A stretch of DNA of 64,000 nucleotides from contig CM024755.1 of assembly GCA_014218235.1 (NCBI GenBank), positions 161,255,941 through 161,319,940 of the forward strand, in the 5' to 3' direction. Shown one piece after another: positions 12,483 through 24,069 of this stretch. Positions within the stretch are counted from its first letter, which is position 1, and every line of letters starts with the position of its first letter. Made by a program: the position numbers and the translations under genes. The stretch is from Colocasia esculenta. Its lineage: Eukaryota > Streptophyta > Magnoliopsida > Alismatales > Araceae. Below the pieces are notes generated by a model, which worked only from the letters and a program-made list of their open reading frames with translations, was not told the origin of the DNA and did not search any database.

Positions 12483-13075
12483 TTAGCATCCTAAAATCAA
12501 ATTGGCATTCTCTTCTTCTTCTTCGGTGCTTGAGCTATCTGAGGTGTTATCCCATGTAGCTGTGAAAGTCTTCCTTTTATATTTCTTATGCTTCTCTTCT
12601 TTTCTTTTCTTCTTTCTCTTGGCTAAGATTTCTTGAATAGCTTCTTCTTCCTCACTGTCAATATTACTGCTCTCACCAGTAGTGGCTTCATCTGAAGTGC
12701 TTTCTTCTGCCTTGAATGCATTGTTTACTCTTCTTCTGAATGCACTTTCCTCTAATCTCTCCATGTTGATATCATGAGCCATTAATGACCCTATGAGTTT
12801 TTCCAAAGACATGGTAGAGAGGTCATTAGCTTCTTCTATAATAGTGACCTTTGAAGTCCACTGCTTTGGGAGAGATTTTAAGATCTTTCTGACTATGTCT
12901 CCCGGACTGTACTTCTTACCCAAACTTGTAAGTCCATTGATGATTTCAGTAAACTCGTTGTACATCTGAGATATGGACTCACCTTGTTCCATTTTGAACT
13001 TCTCAAAATTTATCACCAACATATCAACCCCGGTTTCTTTTACTTTGTCAGTCCCTTCATATGTGAGCCTTAGCA
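12483..13075 (-). pseudogene. gag: Copia II gag, C-terminal part
   Basis: On the minus strand this carries the UBN2 middle (LTYEGTDKVKETGVDML, then ILKSLPKQWTSKVTIIEEA, then LEKLIGSLMAHDINMERL). A Ser/Glu-rich stretch and a Lys-rich tail ending TATWDNTS follow. The zinc knuckle normally found just before that tail is missing, so it was deleted. The apparent start upstream of LRLTYEG is solo-LTR sequence, not gag. The N-terminal half lies at 15180-15484 beyond the insertion. Confidence 0.8.
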
Positions 13076-15179
13076 TGTGACGGTCCTCGCCGTTCAGACC
13101 CGTTAACCTAATAACGAGCCTAACTCGAGTCCACCTCTCGCGAATGGGCCGAAGCCTCGCAAGGGATATCATACCACGAGTTCGTAGAAATATAAAGGAA
13201 CTAGCTCAAATATTCATAAGATCTGCCAATCTCACAATATTTACATGAAATATGCATAACTGTAGTACAACTGTAACCAAACTACAACAGAACCTGGGGC
13301 ATACCCCGAGGTGACAACAGAAAAGTAATATTACACTACTGGTGGTGCTGACCCTCCACTAGACGATGGGTGCGAAGTCTCCTGAACTCCCTCACTTGGT
13401 AGGAGGTAGGGGTGAGCCTCTCAAGTCACTGGCCCAGTAGGGAAACTCCCTAGAAACCAAGAAAACCAACACAAGTAGCAAAGCAGGAAATGCTACACTA
13501 ACAATTTGTAGTACTATCTAGCAGGATACAAAACTGTAAGTACCACTCACCATTTACCACTTAACGGAATCATATTAAATAAATAAACAACAAAGCCAAA
13601 TAGGTGCACAAGCTACTGTAGAGAAACACCACACTCGAGCCACGTCAACTGGTTCACAACACCAGTTACTGACCCGGACAAACAACACAGGACTACCTCT
13701 CAGTCTCGCAGCCACGGACGAAGGGTCCAGCTGCCGCTCCACTAAACAAGTACAAAGAACTGTGGAGTCCAACTAAACCACCACAACCTGCAAGTCACAC
13801 ACCTCGCAGGCCCATTCCTGAGACCTTTAGGGACTCTGGCCCGAGCTCCCTAAAGTGAGGCACTGGAAAATAGGACTAGCTGGGGTCCAGTACGTCTACT
13901 GGTGTCCGTCTCCCCCAACTACGAGCGCGCTACAAGTGACAACACAACAAACTCTCTCTAGTCGCTGTCCCACTGTTGTCTTTCCCTCAGCCGGACTTAC
14001 TACTCAACACAAGAGTGAGGGTGTCCAGGAAGACGACAAGACCTCGTCGGTACCCAGTACCGGGACAAGCCCCGAACACTCACGTGCCTGGCTCACACAA
14101 AACCTGGGGCTCCCAACTCAAGAGGTATTCACGGAAGGCGTCAAACCACACACCACGTACATAGAAACTATGTGCACAACGCACAAGCCACGTAAAACCT
14201 TCACGCGAACCATGTGAACACCATATGAACCACACACCACACGCTCCCCGAGCGCTGAAAGAGTGCCAATGCACTTTTATTATCATCACATACCACAAAC
14301 CACACTAGACAGATAATCAAACACTTATACGCATATATGAATAACTACATTCGGTGTTATCGCGACAGGGTACTGCGTCGCCTTCATAACGCGACCACAC
14401 GATGTGTCGCCTTCTGAACGCGACGCATCACTGTGTCGCGACATGGTCGCGACGCCATGGGTCGACGCCTTAACAGTGCGAACCCTAAAACCGGAATCCT
14501 TCATTTGGATCACCCAAATCTCTTTAGAATCTACGGTTTTCATTCCATTTTCATGCTTTAATGTGTTCCTACACATGCTATCTAAGGATTAGAAAGCAGG
14601 AAACACATTATCTACATCACATGAGTGTTTCACAGATCAAACCACGGGAAATCTCCCTACCTTCGTGAAGAACGCAAAGAACGATGCTCATACGAAGTTT
14701 CCTCCGCTCCACGTAGCGTCCTCGCAGTGGAAACTCGTCAAGGAAACCACTAACAAGCCAAATCGCCAAAAGTTCCACAGCAAAACCCCCTGGCCGAGCA
14801 GAGCTTCTCTGAGCTCTGTTCTGCCAGGGTTTCTTAAAAATGTAGTGAAGTTAAGAACGCGACGCTCGACTAAGTCGCGACCTGAACACGACGCCTTAGG
14901 CTGTCGCCTTAAGCCTGCTGACGTCAGCCCTTGCGCCCTACATGCGACACGCGGCAGACATGCACACGTTCACTTAAATCGACGGTGTCATGAACGCGGC
15001 ACCAGGGCTGTCACGATCAAAATACGACGCTCCTCACTGTCGCGTTAGGAATCGAGAAACAGTAACTGCTTTGGGCAAAATCCCATAGCCTATGGAAACC
15101 ACCTGCCACACACACGTCATCGGCCACACACTGGCCTCCATAACCACACAATGACAATCCGAACGGTCGGAACGTTACA
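13076..15179 (-). mobile_element. Solo LTR, gypsy type, inserted in copia II gag
   Basis: The ends are TGTGACGGTCC... and ...GGAACGTTACA. The 5-bp flanks TAGCA (13071-13075) and TAGCG (15180-15184) are a target duplication with one change. The gag codons for ...MWEAL and RLTYEG lie on either side and rejoin when it is removed. It is 2104 bp with no internal region. GTCGCGAC-type motifs cluster at 14355-14480 and again at 14860-15050. Orientation is inferred from similarity of the CCCAGTAGG region to the 8247 LTR. The ORFs within it are LTR shadows. Confidence 0.85.
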
Positions 15180-15484
15180 TAGCGCTTCCCACATATCCTT
15201 TGTTGTTTTGCATGCAGAATTCTATTGAACTCTTGCTTGGTCAGCGCGCAACACATGAAGTTCTTGGTCTTGCTGTTCAGAGATATCTTTTTTTTTTGTT
15301 CAGCTATCCATTCTTTCTTGGGCATGGAGATTTGGATATCACCATCTTCTATGATGCTCCAGATTTGATAGTCGTAGCCTTGTAAGAAGAACTCCATCCT
15401 AGTCTTCCAGTATTGATAATCCTCTCCATCAAATAGTGGAGGCCAAAAGATGGATTGGTCTTCTACAAATCCTTGAACTGTCAT
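15180..15484 (-). pseudogene. gag: Copia II gag, N-terminal part
   Basis: The start at 15484 reads MTVQGFVEDQS, then LFDGEDYQYWKTRMEFFL, then YQIWSIIEDGD, the standard copia gag opening. The conserved Ala-Lys-Asp-Met-Trp-Glu-Ala-Leu block near 15185-15210 is read out of frame after a shift. The solo LTR at 13076-15179 then cuts the gene. It lies 50 bp downstream of its primer-binding site. Confidence 0.82.
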
Positions 15485-15534
15485 GGACCTTTGCTCTCAA
15501 GATCATTGGATCTTCTTGAAGTTCAGAGACTAGT

Positions 15535-15546
15535 GCTTTGATACCA
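15535..15546 (-). promoter_or_regulatory. Copia II primer-binding site
   Basis: The minus strand reads TGGTATCAAAGC two bases inside the 5' LTR end (...GGCCAACA at 15549). This is the initiator-Met tRNA site with one change (TGGTATCAGAGC). Confidence 0.8.
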
Positions 15547-15548
15547 TT

Positions 15549-15923
15549 TGTTGGCCCACTTAGTTAAGGAAGCAAGGTAAACCTAGAGGAGGGGTGAATA
15601 GGAAATCTGAAAAACTAAAACATAAATCACCACTAACACTTTGGTTAGTATAAACAACTGTGTGCAAAGTAAATTAAAAGCGTAGAAGCAAGCACACACA
15701 AGTACACAGAGAATTATCCTGGTTCGGCTCTTCCCACATGGAAGTCCTACATCCAGTCCCCAAGCAAACTCTTGGGATTCCACTAACCAAGGTTCAGTCC
15801 CCCTTAAGGACATACAACACCTAGCACCCCAGCTGCTGTACTTCTCTTTCTGGGTAAGAAGGCAACCCACTTCGTTTACAGGCTAAGAAGCAAACCTTCT
15901 GGAACAAACCCCAGCATGGTTAC
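15549..15923 (-). repeat. Copia II 5' LTR, U5-side part only
   Basis: It begins TGTTGGCCCACTTAG on the plus strand and aligns with 5016-5395. It stops at CATGGTTAC, where the gypsy LTR TGTAAGG begins. The rest of this LTR should follow the gypsy 3' end but is not in the window. GTTAC (15919-15923) would be the left half of the gypsy target duplication. Confidence 0.82.
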
Positions 15924-16273
15924 TGTAAGGCCCTCAAATTTTGTTCATATTATGTTTATGTTGTTCTGTGTATATATCTACTTATTTTATGTACATATTA
16001 TGTCTAATTATTCTGTGCATGGTGTTTGTTGATGTTTAAGTTCTGTCTAAAATCCTTGGTTAACCTCAACATCACCTGGCATTAATATCAAGTTGACGGA
16101 AACATGTGTGTCGTTGACTGCATGGCCAGGGGATATAGACGTCCAGATCGATTGACGTCTACTTCCTGTTAATGGCAGCAAAGTGGCCATTTAGTTCTCC
16201 TGTTGCATTTGGGATTTTAGATCTGAAACGGAAGAGTTTTCTTTGGGATCTGATTAGGAAAGCCAATCCCAAC

Positions 16274-17698
16274 TGTAGACACCCAGTTTTGACTAATGGG
16301 TTGAACCACTTCTCTTGTTGTCTTAGTGGGCCCCTAATTGGTCACTCACCTTGAGCCCATCATTTGCCTTGCTTTGAGTCCTTTAAACCATTAAAATGCC
16401 TTGAAATCCTGAGATTTATCACTTGAGAGAGTCCTTGGAACATGATAACTCTTGTTCTATCATGTAGTTGGGTGATAATTTTCAAATAAAGCGGATTTAT
16501 TGTCGCGACGCCTTGTGGCGCCGCGTCTCTAGTCGCGACAGCTCTGGTGGCCGCGACAGCCCATGCATTATCCATGCACGTGGGCAATGCTGTCGCGTCC
16601 ACCCGCACCGTCGCGTCTTAGTCGCGGCCCTACTATACGTCGCGACAATGACCGAATTCTCTGGCCTCCTTAACTACTTCCTATTTATCCTCCTTTGAGT
16701 TCAACTTAATCCCAAGGATTATCCCTACCCCTTTGGGACGGGATCCTAGCCTTAGGGACTCTTGTGAGGATCCCCAAGGACTCTCAACCTGATTTTTATA
16801 GGGCTTTATCTCCTATTATGATTTTTAAAACCTTTTTGAAGAGATAATATCACTAATTCTTATCCCAAGCTCTATATAAGCAAGGCCCCTCCTTAAGGAA
16901 GGGGAGAGCCTCATTACCATCCCGAAGGGCTTCCGAAATCTCCTCTGACCTATACTTAGCACCACAGCCACCCATTTCGCCATTCTCCTTCCACATTCCA
17001 CTCCTCAAACCCATGCTTCCACCATTAATGGAGCACGGAACGTAAGAAGGGCGACCCCGACGACCTCCTGGAGCTCTTGCACATCCTTGGAGCCGCACTC
17101 ACGCCAGGGAGTCGCCCCAATGGGGCTCATTTTCTTCTCCTTTCTCTCCTCTTATTTCTACATGCATTTTTTACGTTATTTTTAGATAGAGCATTTCCCT
17201 ATCTACCCACGTTTTTCCCACACCCATAGGGTTCAAATCCACCCCAGGTGCGTTCCCGCCATGATCTCCCATTTCTCTCTCCATTTTTAGAATAGATACT
17301 ATGCTTCACATATTCTAATGGGGCATTTTTGTTGTGATTTTCTTTGGTTGGCAGGCAAGCAGGTGAAGTCTACGAGAAGCTCTCATCCTCTAGCCGGCTG
17401 GAGGACGAGAGAAGGTCCCTACCCTATTTCTCCCGCATTCAGAGAATGCGACGACCGAGAGTGACGCGACTATAGACGCGTCGACGGAAGCTGACGCGTT
17501 ACCAATCTATCGCGGCGCCAATGGCGACCGCGACATCAGGTTCGTTTCTGTTCTCTCTCCTTTTTCCTAGTTTAAGTCAGCCATCATCTCATTTTCATTT
17601 TTAGGCGACTATCTAGGTGGCGATCACATCATATTTTCCATGCTATCATATTTGGTATTCATGTTTGTGTTGAGGGGGGTACAATCCCTGTGATTACA
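16274..17698 (+). mobile_element. Solo LTR nested in gypsy 5' LTR
   Basis: The ends are TGTAGACACCC... and ...CTGTGATTACA. The exact 5-bp target duplication CCAAC is present at 16269-16273 and 17699-17703, and the host LTR rejoins as ...CCCAACGGT, as in the uninterrupted relative at 52650. It is 1425 bp. TCGCGAC-type motifs cluster at 16500-16650 and 17440-17545, upstream and downstream of a TATA box at 16873. Confidence 0.88.
16873..16880 (+). promoter_or_regulatory. TATA box of nested solo LTR
   Basis: TATATAAG lies within CTCTATATAAGCAAGG, about 600 bp into the LTR and between its two TCGCGAC arrays. It is the likely former U3 promoter; activity is unknown. Confidence 0.55.
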
Positions 17699-17744
17699 CC
17701 AACGGTAGGAATCCTAATCCTAAGTGTACCCCGACTCTTAACCC

Positions 17745-17750
17745 TATAAA
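17745..17750 (+). promoter_or_regulatory. TATA box of gypsy 5' LTR
   Basis: CCCTATAAAACC lies about 400 bp into the LTR once the nested insert is removed. The relative at 49592 has TATTTATTTGGG at the matching place. Confidence 0.55.
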
Positions 17751-17864
17751 ACCTAGTGATTTCGGCTAGATTAAGTCCTTTGGTTCGAAGGGTAAAAGCT
17801 AGGGTTTGTTGAGAGAAAAACCAGAGTTTTATGTGGCTAGATTCGACGTTTGAGTGGGTCTTCT

Positions 17865-20618
17865 TGTAATACCCTTGCATTTTAAATATCATGAATTTCT
17901 AGGAATTCTTGTTTTTGCATAAAAATTAAGTTTAAATTGAGATATTTAGGATTTAGGGTGTGTTTAAGACATTTCATCATACCCAGGTATCACTTTCGGT
18001 CGTGCGCACCCCGACAGGGCGACACCGGAAAACTGTAACGAAAATGAAATCTGAGAACACCATAATTCTTAAAAAAATGTGGTGATATCAAATATGTAAT
18101 TATCCGAAAATTTTGATGACCGGATTTTGAGATTTAGCCGACGCAACTATTTTTGGGGTGATTTTTCACCCAGTGGAAAATAAATTCTAAAATTTAAACT
18201 AAAATCACCATAATTTGTAAAACCACCTCATTAGGCTAGGATTGAAATATTAATACAAAGAGACTTTGTTTGGACATGTTTACATCAAGTCTAATGGACC
18301 AGTTGAATTTTAGATTAATTACGGAAGGAATTTTCCTGAATTGTTGGGTTGCCTACGTGGGAGGCATTGGGGAGGCCAGCATACTTGAAGGTGAAGGTAA
18401 CACGTTAGTTACCATGTGTAACTTGCAGAAAATGCATGAGCTAGGTGTCTGTAGGTGGTAAAATGGGTTTCCCAACACCTGTGAACGTGCGTGGTGTTGT
18501 GCATGGAATGAGCTTGGGGTTATAAAACCCACTCGGTAACCAGCAGGGAAGCCTTTCCAACGCAAGCTTCTAATTGGTTTTCTCATGTTCTTCCACTTCT
18601 TCAGTTCTTGTCTTTGGTTTCTCTACTTCTTCTACCAATATCTGGAGGCGATTGTTATTACAGGAGTTGTTTCTTCTGCTGGTTTGGCTCCTAGTTGTTG
18701 GAGTTACTGCTGGGGGAGGTGTTGCTGCTTCCACCTGTGGAGTGTCTCTTGCCAACACCCCATTAACTCAGTGGGAACATCTCTCTTGCTGGGTGTAGGA
18801 TTTTTTGTTAAGGATACTTGCAAGTTATCAGTGTAGGATTCATCTCCCTCTGGTTCAAATCTGTCCTTCGCATATGATAAGAAAATTCTCTTGATAAGCA
18901 TACAAGATGATATACCTGAAGCTATTCTATTTTTCTTTCAGTTTTAGTAAACACGTTCTTGATGGGAGAAGAACAACCTTGTTCTACTCTAAAGACTGTT
19001 TTCTATCTTCTTCTTCCACCCTTGATCCATGTTTATGTTATAGAGATTGGCTAAAAGTTTCGATATCTTTACAACAGTGTGATTACTTTCCATTTGGATG
19101 TTTGTACTTCAAACCTTGATTTTGGAGCATCAAATACCTTGAGTTTGAGAGTTTATCTTGTGGAAATCTTTCCATCTAATCCTTGTTATAAGGGCCATAC
19201 TTTCAATGCTATGTCATGTTAGCTTCTAGCTAGACAAGTAGGTTTGTAAACCCCTGTTAAAAAGTTTAAGTATCAAACTATGAGTTTACATACATAATTC
19301 GACTGATGCATTCGACTGATGCATTCGGCTGATGCATTCCATTTCCTATATCCGACTGCCTATATTGCATTCGACTGCCATACACTTCGACTTATACATT
19401 CAACTTCCAGTTTATATATAATTCGACTTATACATTCGACTTCCAGTTTATATATAATTCGACTTATACATTCGACTTCCAATTTATATATAATTCAACT
19501 TATACATTCGACTTCCAGTTTATATATAATTCGACTTATACATTCGACTTCCAGTTAGTATATGATTTGACTTATACATTCGACTTCCAGTTTATACATG
19601 ATTCGACTTCCAATTTATGCTATTGATAACCACCAGCCTAGTTGTTATGATTCGAACCAAACCTGCATCAATCAGAGATGGTACTTTCTAAGTGTTGTCC
19701 CAACCAAGTGATCTCTTATATTTTTTTAAATTCCGAGCTGTTTTAACCTCAAGATATCTGAATTTATTCTCATTCTAAACCACCCTTGATTTTCCATTCC
19801 TATTGTGCTCATGAAATGAAGTTTATAATCTGAAGACAATGCTCTCTTCAAAAGAGGGTTTAGGATCACTTATGGTAGCACCAGACACTTGTGATCAGCT
19901 GTGGGTGATAGTTTGTAGGTAAATCCAAGTCAATGGACTGACGATGGTGGGTAATAAACCCCGCTCTTGCGCAATGGACAAGATCTAAGGTGCTGGAATC
20001 GCCTAGGCACTAAGGATATATATTTACGTCTATTTAGTAACCTCTTGAGAGCAGTGATGCCTGTCGAATTCATTTTCAAATCAAGTTATGGTCTGAATTT
20101 TGAAAGACAAATATGACTCTTATTCTGTGATTTGTTTGAGCTCATTATGAAATCAATTTGAGCTATATGTTTCTGTTAAGTATGAAATTCATGAGCAAAT
20201 GTGTTTTTGATCCATATATGCATACTTTCACCTACTGAGTCCTTCCGACTCATGCCTTTGTTTCCTCTAAACCCTTTCAGATTGAAGGTGTGTATAATCT
20301 CAGCTACACATGAATCCCAATTCTGTTGCGAACGATGAAGAGATGAAGAAGAGTAGCGTAGTTTTAGTAGTTTCTTTTAGTTGATGATGTATTAAATTAG
20401 AGAGAGAAACTTAGCTCTTGTAAATAATATATTAGTACTTTATTACCATGTGAAGTATAATATGTTCAAAGACGCCTTTGTGGAATGGTTTGCTAATGTT
20501 GAGCATTACACGGATTTATCTACCATAATGAAATTTGTCAGCGTAATCCCTCTTCCGATCAAAGTTTATATGTATGGTATATGTATGTGTTTGTGTGAAG
20601 TCGGAGGAGGGTGTTACA
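17865..20618 (+). mobile_element. Second solo LTR nested in gypsy 5' LTR
   Basis: The ends are TGTAATACCC... and ...GGAGGGTGTTACA, with an exact target duplication CTTCT at 17860-17864 and 20619-20623. It is 2754 bp with no internal domain. It contains a 36-bp tandem repeat (19300-19620). Short ORFs in it (for example 18574-18836 and 19319-19558) show no family resemblance and are taken as chance. Plus orientation is inferred from the CCTACTGAGTCC...CAGATTGAAGG polyadenylation-side text. Confidence 0.87.
19300..19620 (+). repeat. 36-bp minisatellite in solo LTR
   Basis: The unit alternates ATTCGACTTATAC and ATTCGACTTCCAGTTTATATATA, with about six full copies after a degenerate run of ATTCGACTGATGC. 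Because 36 is divisible by three, the repeat stays open in one frame and makes a spurious 12-residue protein repeat. Confidence 0.85.
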
Positions 20619-22816
20619 CTTCTTGCAATCTTCTATGATTGGAAGGAGCTCCTAGGGTTGTTGAAGCTTCCCCGACTCCGAAGGGCCTTCTGTGCAGGCG
20701 TGAAGACCGGATTTGGGCTGGAGAATTGCACCTTCTTGGCTTGGCCAAGAGGGCTTCAAATTCAGTCCTTGTAGATTTTATTCCAGGCAAGTAACTAAGG
20801 GGTATCATCCCTAGACATGTCCCCTAGGTTCTAGGTATTTTTACAGATTTTAATTCGTGTCCTGGAACCCCCAATTCTCTCTTTTACTTGAGTTCGGTAT
20901 GCACTTTCTGCAGACAAGAGGTTGACGGCAACCTTGTTGCCGCCAAGTTCCTAAGTTGATGGCAACAGAGTGTGCCGTTAACCCATGTTGACGGCAAGGC
21001 CCTTACCGCCAAGTTCTTCTGTTTTCACAGAAATGTGTTTGTCATGTTTGTGTGATAATTCTCGGGTTTCTGGATGTCTGTACATGCTGTAAAAATTATG
21101 GTTGGTCAGGTATGGTCTTTAGGTTAGATCATGAGGTTCTGTCAAATTTCTAAGCATGATTTTATTTAATAAATTTCTGTTATGGTGAAATATGCATGTT
21201 TTGACAGTATTTAATTCTGAATAAATAGTTTTACTGCATGTTATGGGTACAGAGAATTTTCATGATCTTAGGGATTCTATTCACATGTTTTAAAGCTATT
21301 AGAACTGATTGTTTTACTGTCTATCATGTTAAGTGGAATATTATGCTAAACTTGCATGAAATCTATTTTAAATTTTAAAAATAGTTTCACTATATCAAAA
21401 AATCTAAAAAATTGGTCATAAGACGTATTACATGTATAGAGTCTGTGGTTAAAAGTTGATACTATTTTGATATTCGTAGGTACTGTTTGCATTTTAAAGA
21501 GGTATTTAGGCCATGATAAGCATGTTTGATTTAAATAGTGTAAATTCTAGTGATTAGCAGCATGTTTAGACACTGTTTTGAATGATTTGATAGTGTGAAA
21601 CAATCATGTTGAGTTCTGTAACCTGAAATATGTATGATTAAATGAAGTGCATGTGAATGGATCAAAATTTCATGTAAATAATGTAAATCATGTGGATAAG
21701 TGAGAAAAATGTGTTTAAGTGGTCATGTGCCGAGATTGACACTGCTACCATAGAAGGCTGTGGAGCCGTACTATAGAAAATTCTTATGGGAAGGCTCATT
21801 GTGTATGTGATATCCTGTGGGTATCAGGATGAAATCCTGGAGATGGACAAGTACCACTAGTTAGGGTGACGGCTTCTCCCAGTTCTGCACAGTTACCAAG
21901 ATTTGTCACTATAATACCTAGGTGATGGGTATGTGTTATGTGAATGTGTGTCCTTCTTTATGGTGGTTCGGACTATGTGTCATGGCAATTAATGTGTAAA
22001 AGTGTGAGAAGTGTGAAATTGTGCAATGCGATTATGTGATAGTATTGTGTAAATGTGATACCATGTGAAAACAAAAATGTGAAACCATATGAATTTGATA
22101 TGTTTATGTTAAAACAACAAGTAAAAAGTGTTAATATGTGTTATAAAAGCATGTGAAAAATGTTAGACATCGTGCTAGGATTGTTAGTTATCTTGTGCTA
22201 AATTCTATGATCTATTTGTTTAGAAATATGAATGATATGAATTGATATTGGCACCATGAATCAAGTTAATTATCATGTGTAGAAAGCATGTATAGGGTAT
22301 TTATGTGTATTTGCATATGTGACATAAATCGTGCACCATGTATTCCTTTCATTGTTCAAAAGAATGGCATGTATGTGATATGTGTAAGGATGTGTCTTTA
22401 GGTTGCTTGCTGGGTCTTTTTGGAAGACTCATACTTGCTTTAACATGCAGGTGAGACAGGTGTCCCCGAGCTAGAGGAGGACATAGTAAGGAGCGACTCC
22501 GAGCGAGAGGAGTAGCTGCACTTGTGGAGATTGTTGACTAGTTTACACTTTCTTTTATTAGTATGTGAACATTGACATTCATATGGACTTGTATAATTGT
22601 GAACATTCGTTATTTTTTATTATTGCTATATAAATTGTGGATTATGTGAATGATGATGGAATAAGAATGTTTTACATTTCCATTGTATTTCCATTGTATT
22701 TATGTACATCTCAACCTATTGTGTTGTGTTGGGTAAATGTCCCACTGTGATGGCGCCCATTGTATCGATGTGGATTGGTATAATCGTATCGGTATAAAGA
22801 GGGTTGTTACAGATAT

Positions 22817-22830
22817 TGGTATCAGAGCCA
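22817..22830 (+). promoter_or_regulatory. Gypsy primer-binding site
   Basis: TGGTATCAGAGCCA lies five bases after the LTR end TGTTACA. It is a perfect match to the usual plant initiator-Met tRNA primer site, and so fixes this as a 5' LTR. Confidence 0.92.
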
Positions 22831-22994
22831 CAGGTGAGATTGTACATAAATATGTCATCATCTACACATATTTCAAAGTCTTATAGAATTTGTCCATATA
22901 TGTGAAAAATATCTAATAATGAATTAAAGATAGTTAAGAAAATGGTTAGGACTAAGTAACTTAGATTATAACTAAGTTAATTATTTTACAAGCT

Positions 22995-24069
22995 ATGGTG
23001 AGCCGTGGTAGGCGTGGTGCTCAGGCTCGGGAGGATGAGCATAGGCAGGGGTGAGCAGCACGCCCCAGTACCTCAGGGTCCCACGGTACTCCCTCCACCA
23101 CCACCTGTGGATTACGGCGTGTTCATGCAAGGCCTGGTTCAGGCAATGCAAACCCAGGCTAAGACTCAGGCGACACTGCAGGCACATGTTAGAGTTGTTA
23201 AATAGGGAGTAGTCTGTTTTGTTGAATGCAAGATTGTTTATGTATTACTTATATGTTGCTTAATGTCTCAAGATCAGGCTTCAGCTCCAATTCCTCAGGG
23301 GCATGGCCATGGTGGTACGTCCATCATGGAGAGGTTTAAGAGGATGGCTCCGCCTTCTTTTAAGGGGGAGAGTCAGCCCCTCTTGGCAGAGAGCTGGATG
23401 AGGGAAGTGGAGAAGATCTTTCAGGCCATTAGGTGTGCGGAAGAGGACAAAGTCAGCCTGGCTACTTACATGCTACAAGTACTTAAAGTATATGTACTTG
23501 TGTAAGGTTATGGTTTTATTTAGATGGTGCTTATAGGTTGTGTTTTGCAGAAGAGAGCCGATGTTTCGTGGGCCTCCGTACTACGTACCAGGTATGAGGA
23601 TGGTACCATTGATGTGACTTGGGCCGAGTTCATGAGGCTATTTTGGGCCAAGTTCATCCCCGAGCACATCCAGGACAAGATGGAGCAGGAGTTTCTCTCT
23701 CTCACACAGGGCTCCATGACTGTCTTCGAGTATAGGGCCGGGTTTGCTGAGCTTTCCAAATATGCTCCCCATATTGTTGCTGACGAGCGCAAGAAGGCCA
23801 AGAAGTTTGTGATGGGGCTCAAACCATCACTTAGATCGAGGCTCATTGCTTTTGACCACCGCACTCTAGACGAGACTCTCAGCGCAGCATGCAGGTAGGA
23901 GAGCGAGATAGATCAGTACTCAGAGGAGAAGAGGGCAGCTCAGAAGAGGTCCGCACCCTCTTTCCAGAGGCAGGACAGGAAGAAGGCAGTGTACCAGTCA
24001 CCCCAGCGTCCAGTGGCGACTTCTAGTTAGCAGGCGGTTACACCACAGTCCCCCAGCTTCAGACCCAAC
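22995..24069 (+). pseudogene. gag: Gypsy gag, N-terminal and middle part
   Basis: The ATG at 22995 opens MVSRGRRGAQAREDEH. A one-base shift then moves the reading to a Pro-rich stretch (PPPPPVDYGVF, 23100). From 23263 the retrotransposon gag domain reads MERFKRMAPPSFKGE, LLAESWMREVEKIF, LATYMLQ and, after 23550, WAEFMRLFWAKFIPEH, EFLSLTQGSMTVFEY and FVMGLKPSLRSRL. A TAG at 23896 and another near 24028 break it before the copia insertion at 24070. The gene resumes after 29958 with the zinc knuckles. Two interruptions begin with GT and end with AG (about 23176-23266 and 23479-23550). The second keeps frame exactly. Confidence 0.85.
23479..23550 (+). other. Candidate spliceosomal intron in gypsy gag
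   Basis: A 72-bp block starts GTACTT and ends TTTTGCAG. It sits exactly between codons for ...ATYMLQ and KRADVSW, in the middle of a conserved gag domain. The block contains an in-frame stop (the reading ends ...VYVLV and TAA). Its removal joins the two halves with no frame change. The T-rich 3' side suits a plant intron. It could instead be a chance insertion of a multiple of three. Confidence 0.45.

Larger units (their letters stand above)
5016..15923 (-). mobile_element. Copia II: deleted copia element with two nested solo LTRs
   Basis: The left (3') LTR is 5016-7407 and the right (5') LTR begins at 15549. The right LTR is cut at 15923 by the gypsy insertion. Between them lie, on the minus strand, a gag (split by a solo LTR), an RT/RNase H remnant (split by another solo LTR) and a polypurine-like leader before the 3' LTR. 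Most of pol (protease, integrase, most of RT) is absent. LTR text around 5040-5400 aligns well with 15570-15923. Removing the two solo LTRs leaves roughly 5 kb of element before position 15923. Confidence 0.82.
15924..22811 (+). repeat. Gypsy 5' LTR with two nested solo LTRs
   Basis: It starts TGTAAGGCCCTCAAA and ends GAGGGTTGTTACA directly before the primer site. Its own sequence is 15924-16273, 17699-17864 and 20624-22811. It is the same family and orientation as 49592-57169 (same start, TTGACGGCAA-type motifs, GGCAAGTAACT, ACTGCTACCATAGAAGGCTGTGGAG, AGGAGCGACTCCGA). A TATA box lies at 17745. Motif arrays lie at about 16060-16165 and 20920-21010, on either side of that promoter. Confidence 0.85.

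Noticed and set aside
13855..14217. 120-codon ORF
   Set aside because: Inside the solo LTR 13076-15179 with no recognisable domain; overlapping ORFs exist in other frames.
18574..18836. ORFs rich in Ser, Phe and Leu, possible small secreted proteins
   Set aside because: They lie in three frames of the same pyrimidine-rich part of a solo LTR, which points to base composition, not coding.
19319..19558. ORF with a 12-residue protein repeat
   Set aside because: It is the 36-bp minisatellite read in one frame. It lies within a solo LTR and has no other protein feature.
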